NCBI GenBank assembly: GCA_034440635.1
Contig: JAOTON010001263.1
Location: forward strand, 293,671-357,670
Length of the DNA: 64,000 nucleotides
Source: Lepas anatifera
Taxonomy: Eukaryota; Arthropoda; Thecostraca; Lepadidae
Direction: 5' to 3'
Under the pieces are notes generated by a model, which was not told where the DNA came from, did not search any database, and saw only the letters and a list, made by a program, of their open reading frames with translations. The first letter of the stretch is position 1. Each line of letters starts with the position of its first letter. Shown piece by piece: positions 23,002 to 33,856 of the stretch. Position numbers and translations under genes: made by a program.

Positions 23002-23074
23002 ACCTGACCTGACCTGACCTGACCTGACCAAACCTAACCTAACCTAACCTAACCTAAGCTAACCTAACCTAACC
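23002..23074 (-). repeat. Short inverse TTAGG/TCAGG array (CCTGA/CCTAA)
   Basis: About 14 pentamers on the minus strand: CCTGA units first, then CCTAA, the mirror order of the inner end of the long array. It is the right-arm counterpart within the foldback. Confidence 0.95.
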
Positions 23075-23488
23075 CTCATTTCCTCCTATTATAATGTGCC
23101 TTAGCATGCCTCTGCGGCATCATGCACCCCACTCTCATGCATCTGAGCACGCCTCTTTGGACCTTTTGAACGTTGTACTTCTTATTCAAAAGGTCGAACT
23201 TTCAAAGGGTAGAAGGTATGAACATTAGACCCTTTGAACTTTGGACTTTCTGATGTGATCCTTTTGAACAGTGAGATGTGATCTGCCTACTACCAAGGCC
23301 CTAAAAGATAAGGTTGGTCCAAGTTTCCTACCAAGCACCTACTAGCACCTCACGGTAAATTGTTTTAATATTGGCTAAAACAAAATATTTACGAAGTTTT
23401 CTTCAATTAATTATACTAAAGAAGAATATTATAGACAAATCCAGTCTTTATTTTTTATTATAACGTTTCAATTGAAAATAGTATATTT

Positions 23489-23574
23489 TTTGCAGATCCA
23501 GTATATTCTAGGCTGGTATGATGCTAGATTTGCCTGATTTGCTAATAGTGCGCAACTGAGAGATACCTTTATGC
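23489..23574 (+). repeat. Direct repeat, right copy (pair with 20909)
   Basis: Repeats TTGCAGATCCAGTATATTCT and the next 60 bp of the left copy, then continues CTTTATGCATCTGATCTTAA. That last portion recurs again near 30187 (CTTTATGCATCTGATCTTTA), so a dispersed repeat family is involved. Confidence 0.85.
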
Positions 23575-24000
23575 ATCTGATCTTAAGTGTGTTATTACGG
23601 AATTGTAATGAGTGATCGCCTGTGGTTGTGCTTCCTGTGCTGACGGTGAAAGGGGCAAATAATACTAATTGGTTGAAAAATTCACTTTGTATCAGGGCCT
23701 ACATTTCCTTTGTCCTTAGAAGTCTGGTATTTATGAGCATAGGGCGCTGCTGCGCTGTTCTAGGATGCAGAAGTGTCCAGAACCAAGGCTGAAACACTTC
23801 GTTAGACCAGAATTGGAGAATGTGTGTTAAAACATATAAAACGTTTGATATAATTGTTGTAGGTATATGCCCATTAATGGGCACTGATTTCAAGAGGCAA
23901 TCATAGTGTAAACTTCAGAATCTTGCATGTGATGCCAGGCGTGATGATAGATTAAGCTTTGCAACCACAGAGATAGGAGAGAGTGCAGGTCAAGTCCTTT
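23575..24000. other. Unassigned sequence
   Basis: No gene or repeat recognised apart from the tail shared with about 30187. Confidence 0.35.
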
Positions 24001-24260
24001 CATAGGCGGATCCAGGATTGCCGATCGGGGGGGCACCTTCCCGGGGGGGCGCCATCCGGACCGGGGGGCGCCATCCGGGCCAGGGGGCGCCACTTATAAC
24101 CGGCAAAAGCTATCAGGTGGGCGCCAAATCCTATCGGTGGGCGCCGACTTTCGCATCCTTGGGGGAAGCGACATTTCAGGGGGCGCCATCGACCTTTCAG
24201 GGGGCGCCGAGGGTCGATCGGGGGGAGGCACGTGCCCCCTTGCCCCTGGATCCGCCTATG
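24001..24260. mobile_element. CATAGGCGGATCC miniature element, 8-bp TSD (copy 1)
   Basis: A 260-bp element with perfect 13-bp inverted ends CATAGGCGGATCC, and 8-bp target duplications AGTCCTTT (23993-24000 and 24261-24268). The interior repeats GGGGGCGCCATC and GTGGGCGCC modules. Non-coding; the 8-bp duplication suggests hAT-type mobilisation. Confidence 0.9.
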
Positions 24261-24268
24261 AGTCCTTT

Positions 24269-25367
24269 ACATTTTTCAGGATTATTTTATTTCAGAACTG
24301 ATGACTCTTGCATCAATACACATATATTAGCATTGCACACATAACACATATTACATGCACTGATACCAGGGTCTATGATTCTTAGTGGGTAGGTCTTAAC
24401 AGTGCTGCACTCCAATCTGCAAAGTATGGCAGCAGGTCAGACAAGTCGCACCAGTCATCTATCTTGCACCACCAGCGTCCAAAAATTTGCACCATTCTGC
24501 TACATACCAGGAAGAAAAATGCACCCATTCCTACCCAAAGGATGCAATGCTACCTCTATTATTAATTAGTTAATTAAGAACTTTTCATAAGGCCCCCTTC
24601 TCTGTCATGATAACCATTGAGCCATTATTTGTTTGGTTTAAGTGTCACCTTCCTTGCACCAGTCTCACAAATTCACACCAGATTGATAAAATTCACACCA
24701 CTCGCTCCTGTCTTCAAGGGCATTCACACCAACAAGATCTTGTCGAAAAGCCAGACTTTGGAAGCTGGGCTGCACGAACAAGTATTAGAAGTTAATTAGT
24801 TGTTATTTGGCCTTCCCCATTGAACCCTGGATGTAAGTGTAGAAATTTCAATGTGATAACCGAGGCGTTCAGGTACAGCCATCCACCAGAACCATTTGAT
24901 AGATAAAAGCTGATCAGAAAATGTTCTCTTCACAATGTGGCCCACAACTTTTTGCCGCTCAAACAGTCAGGAAAACTATTTGTCCAAGTGAGCTGCTGCC
25001 TGCCATTACTCACAATATGACAAAAAAATTCTGGTCATCTTTTGCCAACATGAGGATTCTGATTGGCAGCTATGTCAGTCAGAATGCATAATCACACTGA
25101 ATATTTTGTATTCAGGATCTGAATCTGTACTTGTATATTCCACATCACATAGCACAAATCATAAACTTGTTAAAAGTAGACTAAAAAATATAGTCACTGG
25201 GAGGACAAGAGGCAGGTGTTCTGTGTTACAGCTGAACATGTCTGCTTAGCCACACTATAGGGTACACATTGCACTCAGGAGCAAGAACCAATAAACAATT
25301 TACCCACTTATTGTGAATTCAATTTTATAAACTCAGGCACATCCAAATCAGTTCAAAATCAGAAATA
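24269..25367. other. Unassigned sequence
   Basis: No recognisable coding domain or terminal repeat. CACACCA-type words recur at about 24650-24730. Probably old intergenic sequence between two miniature elements. Confidence 0.35.
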
Positions 25368-25375
25368 CAAATTCA

Positions 25376-25636
25376 CATAGGCGGATCCAGGATGGCCGAT
25401 CGGGGGGCACCTTCCGGGGGGGCGCCATCCGGACCGGGGGGCGCCATCCGGACCAGGGGGGTTCCACTTATGACCGGCAAAAGCTATCAGGTGGGCGCCA
25501 AATCCTATGGGTGGGCGCCGACTTTCGCATCCTGGGGGGGTGGGAAGCGACATTTCAGGGGCGCCATCGACATTTCAGGGGGCGCCGAGGGTCGATCGGG
25601 GGGCCCGTGCCCCTTGCCCCCCTGGATCCGCCTATG
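25376..25636. mobile_element. CATAGGCGGATCC miniature element, 8-bp TSD (copy 2)
   Basis: Same family as copy 1 at 24001, 261 bp, same orientation. Ends are CATAGGCGGATCC and its complement, with exact 8-bp duplications CAAATTCA (25368-25375 and 25637-25644). A fragment of the same end is at 49415. Confidence 0.92.
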
Positions 25637-26599
25637 CAAATTCAAACAGATAGTTTCTTTGCATTATGATCACCCACAATAAATTTGAAGCTTTCTATCC
25701 TGCCATGTTAAAGTACTGAACATATAAGTTATTGAAGAAAATGTACAATTATATGACTTAAATGCAATAAAACATTCATAATATCATTTAGAAAATCCAG
25801 ATATCAACTCTTAGTTGTTGGGAAAAAAGATCAGTTTTGACTATAAGTTTAACAACAGGGGTTTGCCTATTTTGCTGAATTGCCATGTGCCATGGATAAG
25901 CATGTGAAGTAGGGCTGATAATCCCGGGATCGGGATCCCGGGATCCCGGGATTGTGTTAATCCCGAATCCCGGGATTATATATTTCTGAATCCCGGGATC
26001 CCGATATTTTCCAACACTCAAAATAGCCTGGAAAGCGTCGTTGATAGTAATAAAAATCATCATAGAATCCAACAACATGCTACAGCGTTGTTTTATGCTT
26101 AATATTTTACCTACCTGAAATGTTTAAACACAAGCAAAAGCCAGGCTCTTCCTTCTGCATGTACGTAGATTATACCTGGCATCGCTTCACAGTTCACACT
26201 GTGTCAGTTTTCAGTTTCTCTGTTCGAGCTCGAGTCTGAAAAGTAAAAAAATGTTTTTTTGAACGACCCTAACGAGACATGCATCCCGATCGAAAAGAAC
26301 CATGCGCATGGCTTTAATATATTACAATTGACCCCTGGGGTGTCACAACTGACCCTTGATGGTGTCAAATGTAACTTTTGAAGGAAGTATTTCAAAGCCA
26401 AGTTATGTAGCTATGTACTAGCCAAGCAAAGACCAATCAATGTTTTTATTTTGGTATAGTGCTACATCTGCTAGATAGCCAAAATGTCAAAGCTGCTGAA
26501 AATATGATGAAAAGTTTTCTGGCACAAAGCATTGCCCTTCCTGAAGCAGAAAATTAAGAATCGTGACAGTTACCCCGGTATCCCCTATCAACTTTACAG

Positions 26600-27203
26600 A
26601 AAAAGTAATGTAACGATCTCACTCTAAATTTCACATATGCTACCAACACAATAATAATAAATGGGCTAAGCACTTCACACCGGCACACCAGTAACCAGCC
26701 TGACGCGCTTTGACTACTATGTGTCCCGCCTAATCCACGAACGAGCTCTGAGCGCTGACAACCGACCACGTCTGAAATGAGAGCATCATGCAGTGCCACG
26801 GTAATGGCTGGCGGGGACTTCTGATCGGATAGAAAACGTTGTTTGATTGGTTTTAGGCTATTTCCTGCGTTGTGGTTAGTTAAATTGATGCTGAGGCTAC
26901 TTAGCCGGGATTTCCCGCAACTACTTGCTTTGTTACGTTTTTGCACGATGGAGTAGACGGCTACTGATGGTAGTTTTTTAATACAATTTTCGTGGATTGT
27001 TGGTTTGGGACGAGCAATACAACAAACTTATTATTAACGGGTGGTATTCTGTTTTATTTTCGTTAGGTGAGTTTTTATTAAGTTTTAAACAAGACATGTC
27101 TTTTTACTGGCGGCCAATTTCCCGGCACTAGGGTGGGGGGGGCATTTCGGCCGACGGGGGGGGCCGATTGGCCCCCAGTTAACATGTTAAAAATGACCTG
27201 GGA
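26600..27203 (-). mobile_element. Inverted fragment of the CAGGCC hAT-like family
   Basis: Reverse complement of the left part of the elements at 3914 and 5787. It shares the segments around ATGAGAGCATCATGCA and GATCGGATAGAAAACG and ends CCCAGTTAACATGTTAAAAA then TGACCTG at 27203. The outer left boundary is not clear (somewhere between 26530 and 26610), and no target duplication was found. Confidence 0.65.
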
Positions 27204-27599
27204 CAGATGCATGCTTCCGAAGTAGTTGTAGATGCAGAAGCGATGGACGTTGATGATCCTCAGCCAGCACAGTCGCTTCAATCGATGCTTTAACAGGCTC
27301 TAGATAAGATAAGAGTTCCAGAGCCAGATCACAGTTCAAGTGCATCCAGGCTAAGTCTCTCCAATCCTTCGCTTATGACCAAGGCCATTAGGAAAGAGTT
27401 GGAAAACCTGCCTGCCTCTGGAAGAACGGGTATGATAGCTCTGTCCTACAGCTGGCTCAAGGACATAGTCCCTACGAGTGTTGACTCGGAACGTGTGTTT
27501 TCAACTGTCGGGAATATCGTCACTAAAGAACGGTCGAGTCTCGGCGACGAAGCCGTTGATGCCCTTTGCTTCCTCAATTGCTACTATCGTGGCAGGTGA
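27204..27599 (+). pseudogene. hAT transposase C-terminal dimerisation domain fragment
   Basis: The frame from about 27291 to the stop at 27597-27599 includes TSVDSERVFSTVGNIVTKER followed by SSLGDEAVDALCFLN, a clear match to the hAT C-terminal dimerisation domain (pattern SxxSERxFSxxGxixxxxRxxLxxxxxxxLxfL). The N-terminal zinc finger and RNase H-like catalytic core are missing, and an in-frame stop occurs near 27290. In full-length proteins this domain mediates transposase oligomerisation. This copy can only be a remnant, in place relative to the right TIR. Confidence 0.85.
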
Positions 27600-28009
27600 C
27601 TTGTGTGACCAGGACACAATCGGCCGGGTCACAATAGGTAAATACCTCTATTGTAATATGACTAGAAATATAACCAAGAAATATATATTGTCAATATCAT
27701 TCATATGTCCTTATTTGTTTGGGGGCAGAACATTTTATTCTGTTTAGTGTCCATATGAATTTTCATGTGCTTTCCGCATGGTGTAAATAGTATGATATGA
27801 GTTATCCTTAACGGGAAATATTTACTATGCTGTGAAGAATACGCCACATACGTTATCTAAAGCAGACACTTGTTTTCGACATGTTTATTGAAAAAATTGC
27901 CCAATCCCGGGATCCCGGGATATCCCGGGATTGAGGGTCGATGAATCCCGGGATCCCGGGATTGCAAAAATATCCCGGGATTATCATCCCTAATGTGAAG
28001 TGAAGGAAC

Positions 28010-29830
28010 TTTCAGCCTCCTGCATCCTCTTCCATCATCAGCATCCATCCTTACCTGTATCTCAGCCTCTATCTCCTGAATTGGTGTCAGTCATCTGGAT
28101 CCACCTTTGCCCCTCTATCTGTATCCACCCCTGCATCCGCCTCTGTTCATGCATCTGCCCCTGCCCTCTACATCCGTCCCTGCCTGCAGATCGGCCTCTT
28201 ATCTTCTGCATCCGCATCTGCCCCTCTATCCGTATCTGCCCCTGCACCACTTCTGCTCCTGCATCCGCTTCTACCCATGCATCCGGCTCTGTCCCTTCAT
28301 CCTACTCTGCCACTGCATCTGCCTCTACCACTGCTTCTGCTCCTGAATCCACCTCTGTCTCCTGCATCCGCCTCTGTTTCCTGCATCTAACTATCTTTTG
28401 CAAGTGCCTCTGTCTCATGCATCTGCCTCTGGTGTCTGCATCCTCATGTGCCCCTCCATACGTCTCTGCCCCTGCCTCTGTGGCTGTTCGTGCATCTTCA
28501 CCTGCTCCTCCATCCACCTCTGTCCCTTCATCTGCGTCCACCCATACATCCGCCTCTGCCCCTTCATCTGACGGCCACTGCACCCGACTACCACTAAATC
28601 TGCTCCTGAATTTGCCTCTTTTGTCCCGCATCTGCCTCTGTCTCTATCTCCTGCATCCGCCTCTGTTTCTATCTCCTGCATCCGCCTCTGTCTCTATCTC
28701 CTGCATCCGCCTCTGTCTATATCTCCTGCATCCGCCTCTGTTTATCTCCTGCATCTGCGACTGTCTCTATCTCCTGCATCTGCCTCTGTTTCTATCTCCT
28801 GCATCCGCCTCTGTCTCTATCTCCTGCATCCGCGTCTGTCTATCTCCTGTATCCGCCTCTGTCTCTATCTCCTGCATCCGCCTCTGTCTCTATCTCCTGC
28901 ATCCGCGACTGTCTCTATCTCCTGCATCCGCCTCTGTCTCTATCTCCTGTATCCGCCTCTGTCTCTATCTCCTGCATCCGCGACTGTCTCTATCTCCTGC
29001 ATCCGCCTCTGTCTCTATCTCCTGCATCCGCCTCTGTCTATCTCCTGCATCTGCCTCTGTCTTTTTCTCCTGCATTCGCCTCTATCTATCTCCTGCATCT
29101 GCGTCTGTCTCTATCTCCTGCATCCGCCTCTGTCTTTATCTCCTGCATCCGCCTCTTTCTCTATCTCCTGCATCCGCCTGTCTTTATCTCCTGGATCTGC
29201 CTCTGTCTCTATCTCCTGCACACGCCTTTTGTCTCTATCTCCTGCATCCGCATTAGTCTCCTGCATCTGCATTTATGTCATGAATATGCCTGTCTCATAC
29301 ACTCGCCTTTGTCTCCTGCATCCGCCTCTATCTCCTGCATGCGCGTATGTCTCTATGTCCTGCATCCGCGTATGTCGCCTGCATCCGCCTGTGTCTCCTC
29401 CATCTGCATCTTTCTCCTGAATCCACCTCTGTTTCCTGAATCTGCCTCTATCTCCTGAATCCGCCTCTGTCGCATGCATCTGGCTCTGTCTCTTGCACCC
29501 GCCTCAGCTGTCGGTATCCTCACATGCCCCTCCATTCGTCCTTGCCCCTGCCTCCGCCTCTGTCTATGCATCTGCCTTTGCTCCTCCATCCGCCCCTGCA
29601 TCCGCCTTTGCCTCTTTATCCGCCTCTGACCTCTCGAACCGCTCTGTCCCTGCATCCGCCCTTGTTGCTCTATCCGCCTTTTCCCCATCATTCCGTTCTG
29701 CCCTCTGCATCCATCGTTGTCCCTGTATCCGCCTCTGCCGCCGAATTCTCACCTGTCTGTTAAAGTACCTTGGCCCGTACATTCGCCTATGCCATCTGCA
29801 TTCACCTCCGTCCTCTGTATCTCTGCATCC
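28010..29830 (+). repeat. 25-bp minisatellite array (CTCCTGCATCCGCCTCTGTC type)
   Basis: The repeating unit is about 25 bp, built on CTGCATCCGCCTCTGTCTCT + ATCTC. Units are most regular at 28640-29240, with some 21-bp units, and more degenerate toward both ends. The array opens long frames by itself: three 25-bp units make 75 bp, that is 25 codons, and the 418-codon frame at 28000-29256 shows exactly this 25-residue period of Ser/Leu/Cys/Pro/His. I regard that frame as non-coding. The array starts right at the target duplication of the hAT element. Confidence 0.9.
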
Positions 29831-30726
29831 AGCTCCCAATTCACTGAAGATAGAACCATTAAGGGCGATACTGCCCCCGGAATATGTTGAAAGTCGGCCT
29901 AAGGGGAAGTCTGACAGCCTCATGATTGAGCCCTCCAGATAAAGAAGTACGTCTGTCTAGAACTATTTGAGGTCAGTTTTGGAAAGAAAAATGTTACAGC
30001 ACCACACTGGGCAAAAATCACATCTCTAAATGGTCTGTAAGTATTTTTAATATTTTCTGGAAAACCACATTCCTGCTATACCTACAGCGCCAAATGCCCT
30101 CGGGCATCCTCGGGGTGACGTAGGCAAAGGGGCTGCCAGACTAGTATATACTAAACTTGAACCCCCTGGCCTACTACCATAATACCCCTTTATGCATCTG
30201 ATCTTTAGTGTGTTGTTACGGGGCGCCATCAATATCTCCACGACTCAAAAAGTCCACAGTTAAATTCACCTTCAAAATGTTCTAATACCCATAATTCATA
30301 TTACCCACACGACAGATAGTCCACGACTTAAACAGTCCCCGGATCAAAAAGTCCGCACTTACCCCTGGCGGCAAGGAATAGGAAACCCCACATATAGATG
30401 GCTCCACAAGTCACAAACTCCACGGATCAAAAAGTCCACAAGGCACGTGGCAGGGGTGGCACTAAATGAAGCTGTAGTTATGTGTCTGCCCGTCAGATGT
30501 CAGAGCGCAGGACGCTGGCAGTGCACTATGTGGCAATTAGAAAAATGGGTATCAAAAGGAGTTTATCATGAGTGACGAATTAGGCCACGCTACCGTGGCA
30601 GGTCCTGTAGGTATGTACATTTTGGGGAACCAAACGGTCAGGTGTTTGAGGACTATGCATTTTTAGGAAAACTGGGTGCTTTGGCAGTGGCACAGCCCGA
30701 ACTTTGGTATGGGGACGCACCACCTT
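29831..30726. other. Unassigned sequence with short dispersed repeats
   Basis: No gene recognised. GGATCAAAAAGTCCAC-type words recur at about 30335, 30425 and in variants at 30240-30320. CTTTATGCATCTGATC at about 30187 matches the repeat at 23570. Confidence 0.4.
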
Positions 30727-30734
30727 TGAGGGGC

Positions 30735-31127
30735 CAGGGGCGGATCTAGCCGGTCGGTTTGGGGGAACTAAAGTCGGAAAGCAAAAAAGCTTCACACAGT
30801 GAAAAATTGCGCTACAATATGACTTGCCGGCAGAATTTCGAGCATTTCAAGCGAAAAGCAGAGCAAAGCAATAACAAATAAATTGCAATGTTCGGGGCGA
30901 AAAATATGGGCTCAAGATACTTTTTCCCATCAAAAGCCCAATATTTTCACTGAACTTTACTGGTTCTGTTTGAAGTTGAGAGTTGAAGAACCAAACTTCT
31001 TGCTTATAAACTAAAAAGGATTCGGAGACAAAGGAGGTTGATCGCTCGGGGGGGAACAGAGTTTTGTCCCGAGCTTTTCTGTTTAGGGGTGGGGCAAATG
31101 CCTTTTTGCACCCTGAATCCGCCACTG
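30735..31127 (-). mobile_element. GCGGATCC-type miniature element, 8-bp TSD
   Basis: Ends CAGGGGCGGATCTAG and (reverse complement) CAGTGGCGGATTCAG; 393 bp. The flanking octamers TGAGGGGC (30727-30734) and TGAGGGAC (31128-31135) differ by one base. The interior is the inverse of the copy at 6784-7143 (shared word AAAAAGTATCTTGAGCCC and its complement). Confidence 0.85.
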
Positions 31128-31175
31128 TGAGGGACATCCCGGGAGAGAAGGGGCACTTTTAGCGTGTCCAGAAAA

Positions 31176-31370
31176 CACTAGCGGATCCAAGGGAGGGTCA
31201 AAGGGGCCATGGTGCCCTCAAAAGACTACAATAGAATATTTTGGCCCCGCAAAAAGGTCCAAGTTTATGCCTTTTTTGTCTCAAAAATACCTTCTTTTGC
31301 TATTTTTCTCAATTTAGCCACCAAGCCTTGGTTTGGTCCCCACCAAAAGCTGCTCCTGGATCTGCCAAAG
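31176..31370. mobile_element. Small GCGGATCC-type element, 8-bp TSD
   Basis: A 195-bp element with imperfect inverted ends (CACTAGCGGATCCA and CTTTGGCAGATCCA) and exact duplications CCAGAAAA (31168-31175, 31371-31378). Non-coding. Confidence 0.75.
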
Positions 31371-32236
31371 CCAGAAAACTTATTATATCTTAATTTATAT
31401 CACTTTTTGGGCACCTTTGGCCCTAGACAAATTCAAATCAAGCGCTGACAGAAAAGAAGAACTGGGCTAAAATAGGAAAAATCGCAAAAACATTATCCAA
31501 ATCTTATAAACGTAGCCAAAACACAACACTTTTGTATAGATTCAACGACAAGTCACAACCAACTCAAGCAAGTAGTTAACCTTCGCCCCGGTGGGGGTGT
31601 TTGAACATCCCCCCGGATTTTTCTAGCGGCACGAAAAAACCGTGGCGTGAAGCGTCTCCGTACTTGGCACACCTTATCCTTGATAATTCCACAACTTTCT
31701 CCAAAATTTTAAGTTTGGGTCATCTCAGGTCAGGTGAACAGTACAAGTGAAGTGACCTCACCTCAAAAAATGTTTAAGGTGGCATAAGTATGGAATGGGT
31801 GAATCTATCGGATTGAAACTTATAACACATTATGGTCCCACCGAGTTCTACAAAATATGTTCCGGGATTTTTATATCAATGACCTAAGGTCAAGTACGGA
31901 CTGTAACCTCTCTTTTGGAATTACATGAGAAAAACAGAAATTAACTGTATTTGTTAATAAAGCTGATATTTGTTATAAAGCTGATAATACCTTCACATTT
32001 TCCAAGTAGAAGTATCCTGGGCTCCTTTCCAGGTTCATGCTGCAATTTTTGACCTGTGATCTCTGAGAGGTCATCTGGAGCTACTTAAGCAGTTTTCAGA
32101 CCTAGGTCAATAGCTTTGTATGACATGATGATACATATTTTATTTTCATACCACTGCATTTGGATTGCTATTGTGAGTCGATTACTATGCATATTGACTA
32201 TGCTAGGTTGAAAAATGACCTTGACCTGACCTGAGG

Positions 32237-33532
32237 CAGGAGCGTAGCCAGGTTTTCGCTCAGGGAGGGGCGGCGCCCCAAAAAGGGCCCCTGCGACAGC
32301 GCCAAAAGGGTCCTGATGGGTAAAAAGGGTCCTACTTGTTACAGAATAGTGCTGAAGAGGGCTTAATACGCGCCCCGCTAGGGTCCCTTGCATGACGCGC
32401 CCCGGTGGGGGTGTTTTTCGCCCCCTCCCCTCCGTATATCGTTCCCCACGAAAGCTAAAGGAAAATTACGGGCGGTGTTCGAAAGCTCTGGACAAGACGA
32501 ATATCTTTCATACGAAGAGCTTTTATGTCAGGTCAATATTGAGGTCAGCATAGGTCAAAGAATGGCTTACAACAGAGCAGTGTACGTTTCCCTCTCTAGA
32601 TCTGCTCTCATAGGAGCTAGAGCAAATATTTACGCATCATTGGATTCCTCTTATCGCGGCGAATCGAATGATGTATAATATGACCTTGCTAGGTTAAATA
32701 GTCAAAATGACCTGACCTCGAGCTAGTTCAGGGTCACAGAGTGACCTGGTATGGTCATGTTACATATCAATTGACTCCCCGTGACAATATAAACACAATG
32801 CAATCAAATGGGAGCTTTATCTCAATTCAGTGAGACTTTATTGGCAAAACAATCACTCTATGCTCCCGTGACCTGGTATGGCCTTTGAGAGGTCAGATGC
32901 TCAAAAACTCAACTCAATGGTCAAGATCGTGGTAATAATAGACGGTTTGAGGATTTTTAGCTTTATCTATCCATTATTTACTGAAAACGAGCCCATTCTA
33001 TTTTTCACCATAGACTTATAATGGGGTGACCAGCAAATTGACCCTACCTTAGGTCAACAATATCAAAATTCAGAGATAACAGATTTGTAGACCCTAATGA
33101 CCTTATCATGTTGTGGAAGTTTCAAACTGATCCGTTTGCTAATGTTCCCTGGGCACTGCTTCAAACTCGTGATTTTAGGTTTTGAGGTTGGGTCACTTGA
33201 CCTTGAATAGCTCCTTGACCTGAAGTGACCTTAACTCAAAAATTTTGACATATGTGTAAAATTGATCAGGGATAAGGTACTGCAAGTTTCGCTGTGCTGC
33301 GTCTCTTCGTTTTTGAGCTATCTGGGGAAAACCAGGAAGGGGAGAATTTCGCCCTCCCTCCCCAGCGGGGCGAGTGTTAAGAGGGCGCGGTCTGGTATGA
33401 AATTTCAAATTTGGCCACAAAGCATAGTGCAGGCGAGCTGCGCTTCGCGCGGCCCGTGTCATAAAGGGGCCCTTCGGACCCTCAGGGAGGGGCGGCTGTC
33501 CCTGCCGCCCTCCGCCCTTGGCTACGCCCCTG
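32237..33532. mobile_element. CAGGAGCGTAGCCA miniature element carrying a family D element
   Basis: Inverted ends CAGGAGCGTAGCCAGG and (complement of the right end) CAGGGGCGTAGCCAAGG. Exact 8-bp duplications ACCTGAGG at 32229-32236 and 33533-33540. Its short own sequence (GGGGCGGCGCCCC, AAAGGGTCCTGATGGG) surrounds a complete D element at 32363-33380. No coding region. Confidence 0.85.
32363..33380 (+). mobile_element. TTAA family D element, complete (copy 2)
   Basis: A 1,018-bp element from TTAATACGCGCCCCGCTAGG to CCCAGCGGGGCGAGTGTTAA, with tandem terminal blocks and a TGACCT/AGGTCA-rich interior. The inferred empty site in the host miniature element is GAAGAGGGCTTAAGAGGGCG. Collinear with the fragment at 2820-3170. 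Confidence 0.8.
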
Positions 33533-33641
33533 ACCTGAGGTAAGGTTATTTTTGTTTTTGACCTAATGTGGTCATATTATACATCATTAGATTTTCTGTG
33601 ACGAGAGGAAGCGAATGGTGTCTCAAAAATGATTCTAACTC

Positions 33642-33656
33642 AACTCTGTCAGACGC
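33642..33656 (+). repeat. LINE target-site duplication, left copy
   Basis: AACTCTGTCAGACGC, repeated exactly at 40043-40057. It lies in family C sequence, whose unbroken form at 52780-52810 (other strand) runs straight through. Confidence 0.95.
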
Positions 33657-33856
33657 CAGTCTGGCCTTGGCAGCGGTCGCGTGTGGACGTGCCTGCTGGC
33701 GCGGAGCGGCCCCGATGGGTCAGTGACCGACTGTGCAGGTCTGGGTGCGTAGCTGAGAAGTGAAGGGCTACTGTGAAGCGAGTTTTCGGATGGGACTGAG
33801 ATTTTGAGATGAAAATCTGAGCAGTGAGGGTGATTATAAGCCAAAGTGAACTCAGA

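Larger units (their letters stand above)
22009..23305. mobile_element. Large foldback element containing TTAGG arrays
   Basis: The two ends are inverted copies: AAGGCCTTGGGTAGTAGGCA on the left and the reverse complement GCCTACTACCAAGGCC at 23285-23300. The arms stay collinear through GGCAGATCACATC and CAGATGCATGAGAG, both enter TTAGG-type arrays (22237-22737, and 23002-23074 on the other strand), and both leave into CCCTTGGTCCCTATTTCCTA. The arms differ mainly in array length (about 500 bp against 73 bp). A central spacer of about 100-150 bp lies near 22860. No protein is encoded. Confidence 0.8.
25910..27992 (+). mobile_element. Internally deleted hAT transposon with TIRs and TSD
   Basis: Left end TAGGGCTGATAATCCCGGGA and right end (reverse complement) TAGGGATGATAATCCCGGGA are 20-bp inverted repeats with one mismatch. 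The 8-bp duplication ATGTGAAG is exact (25902-25909 and 27993-28000). Sub-terminal regions are built of repeated ATCCCGGGAT palindromes. The interior retains the C-terminal transposase coding end (27204-27599) and carries an inverted fragment of the CAGGCC hAT-like family at about 26600-27203. At 2,083 bp with most of the transposase missing it is non-autonomous. Confidence 0.93.

Noticed and set aside
22237..23074. CRISPR-like or true telomere end
   Set aside because: The arrays are uninterrupted pentamers without spacers, and ordinary sequence continues on both sides, so neither a CRISPR array nor a chromosome end.
28000..29256. Long open frame of 418 codons
   Set aside because: It is a by-product of the 25-bp minisatellite: the residue period equals three repeat units, and other frames on both strands are equally open.
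33824..33856. Upstream ATG for LINE ORF1
   Set aside because: In frame, but the next ATG at 33857 begins a more typical N-terminus; the choice is uncertain and does not affect the domains.
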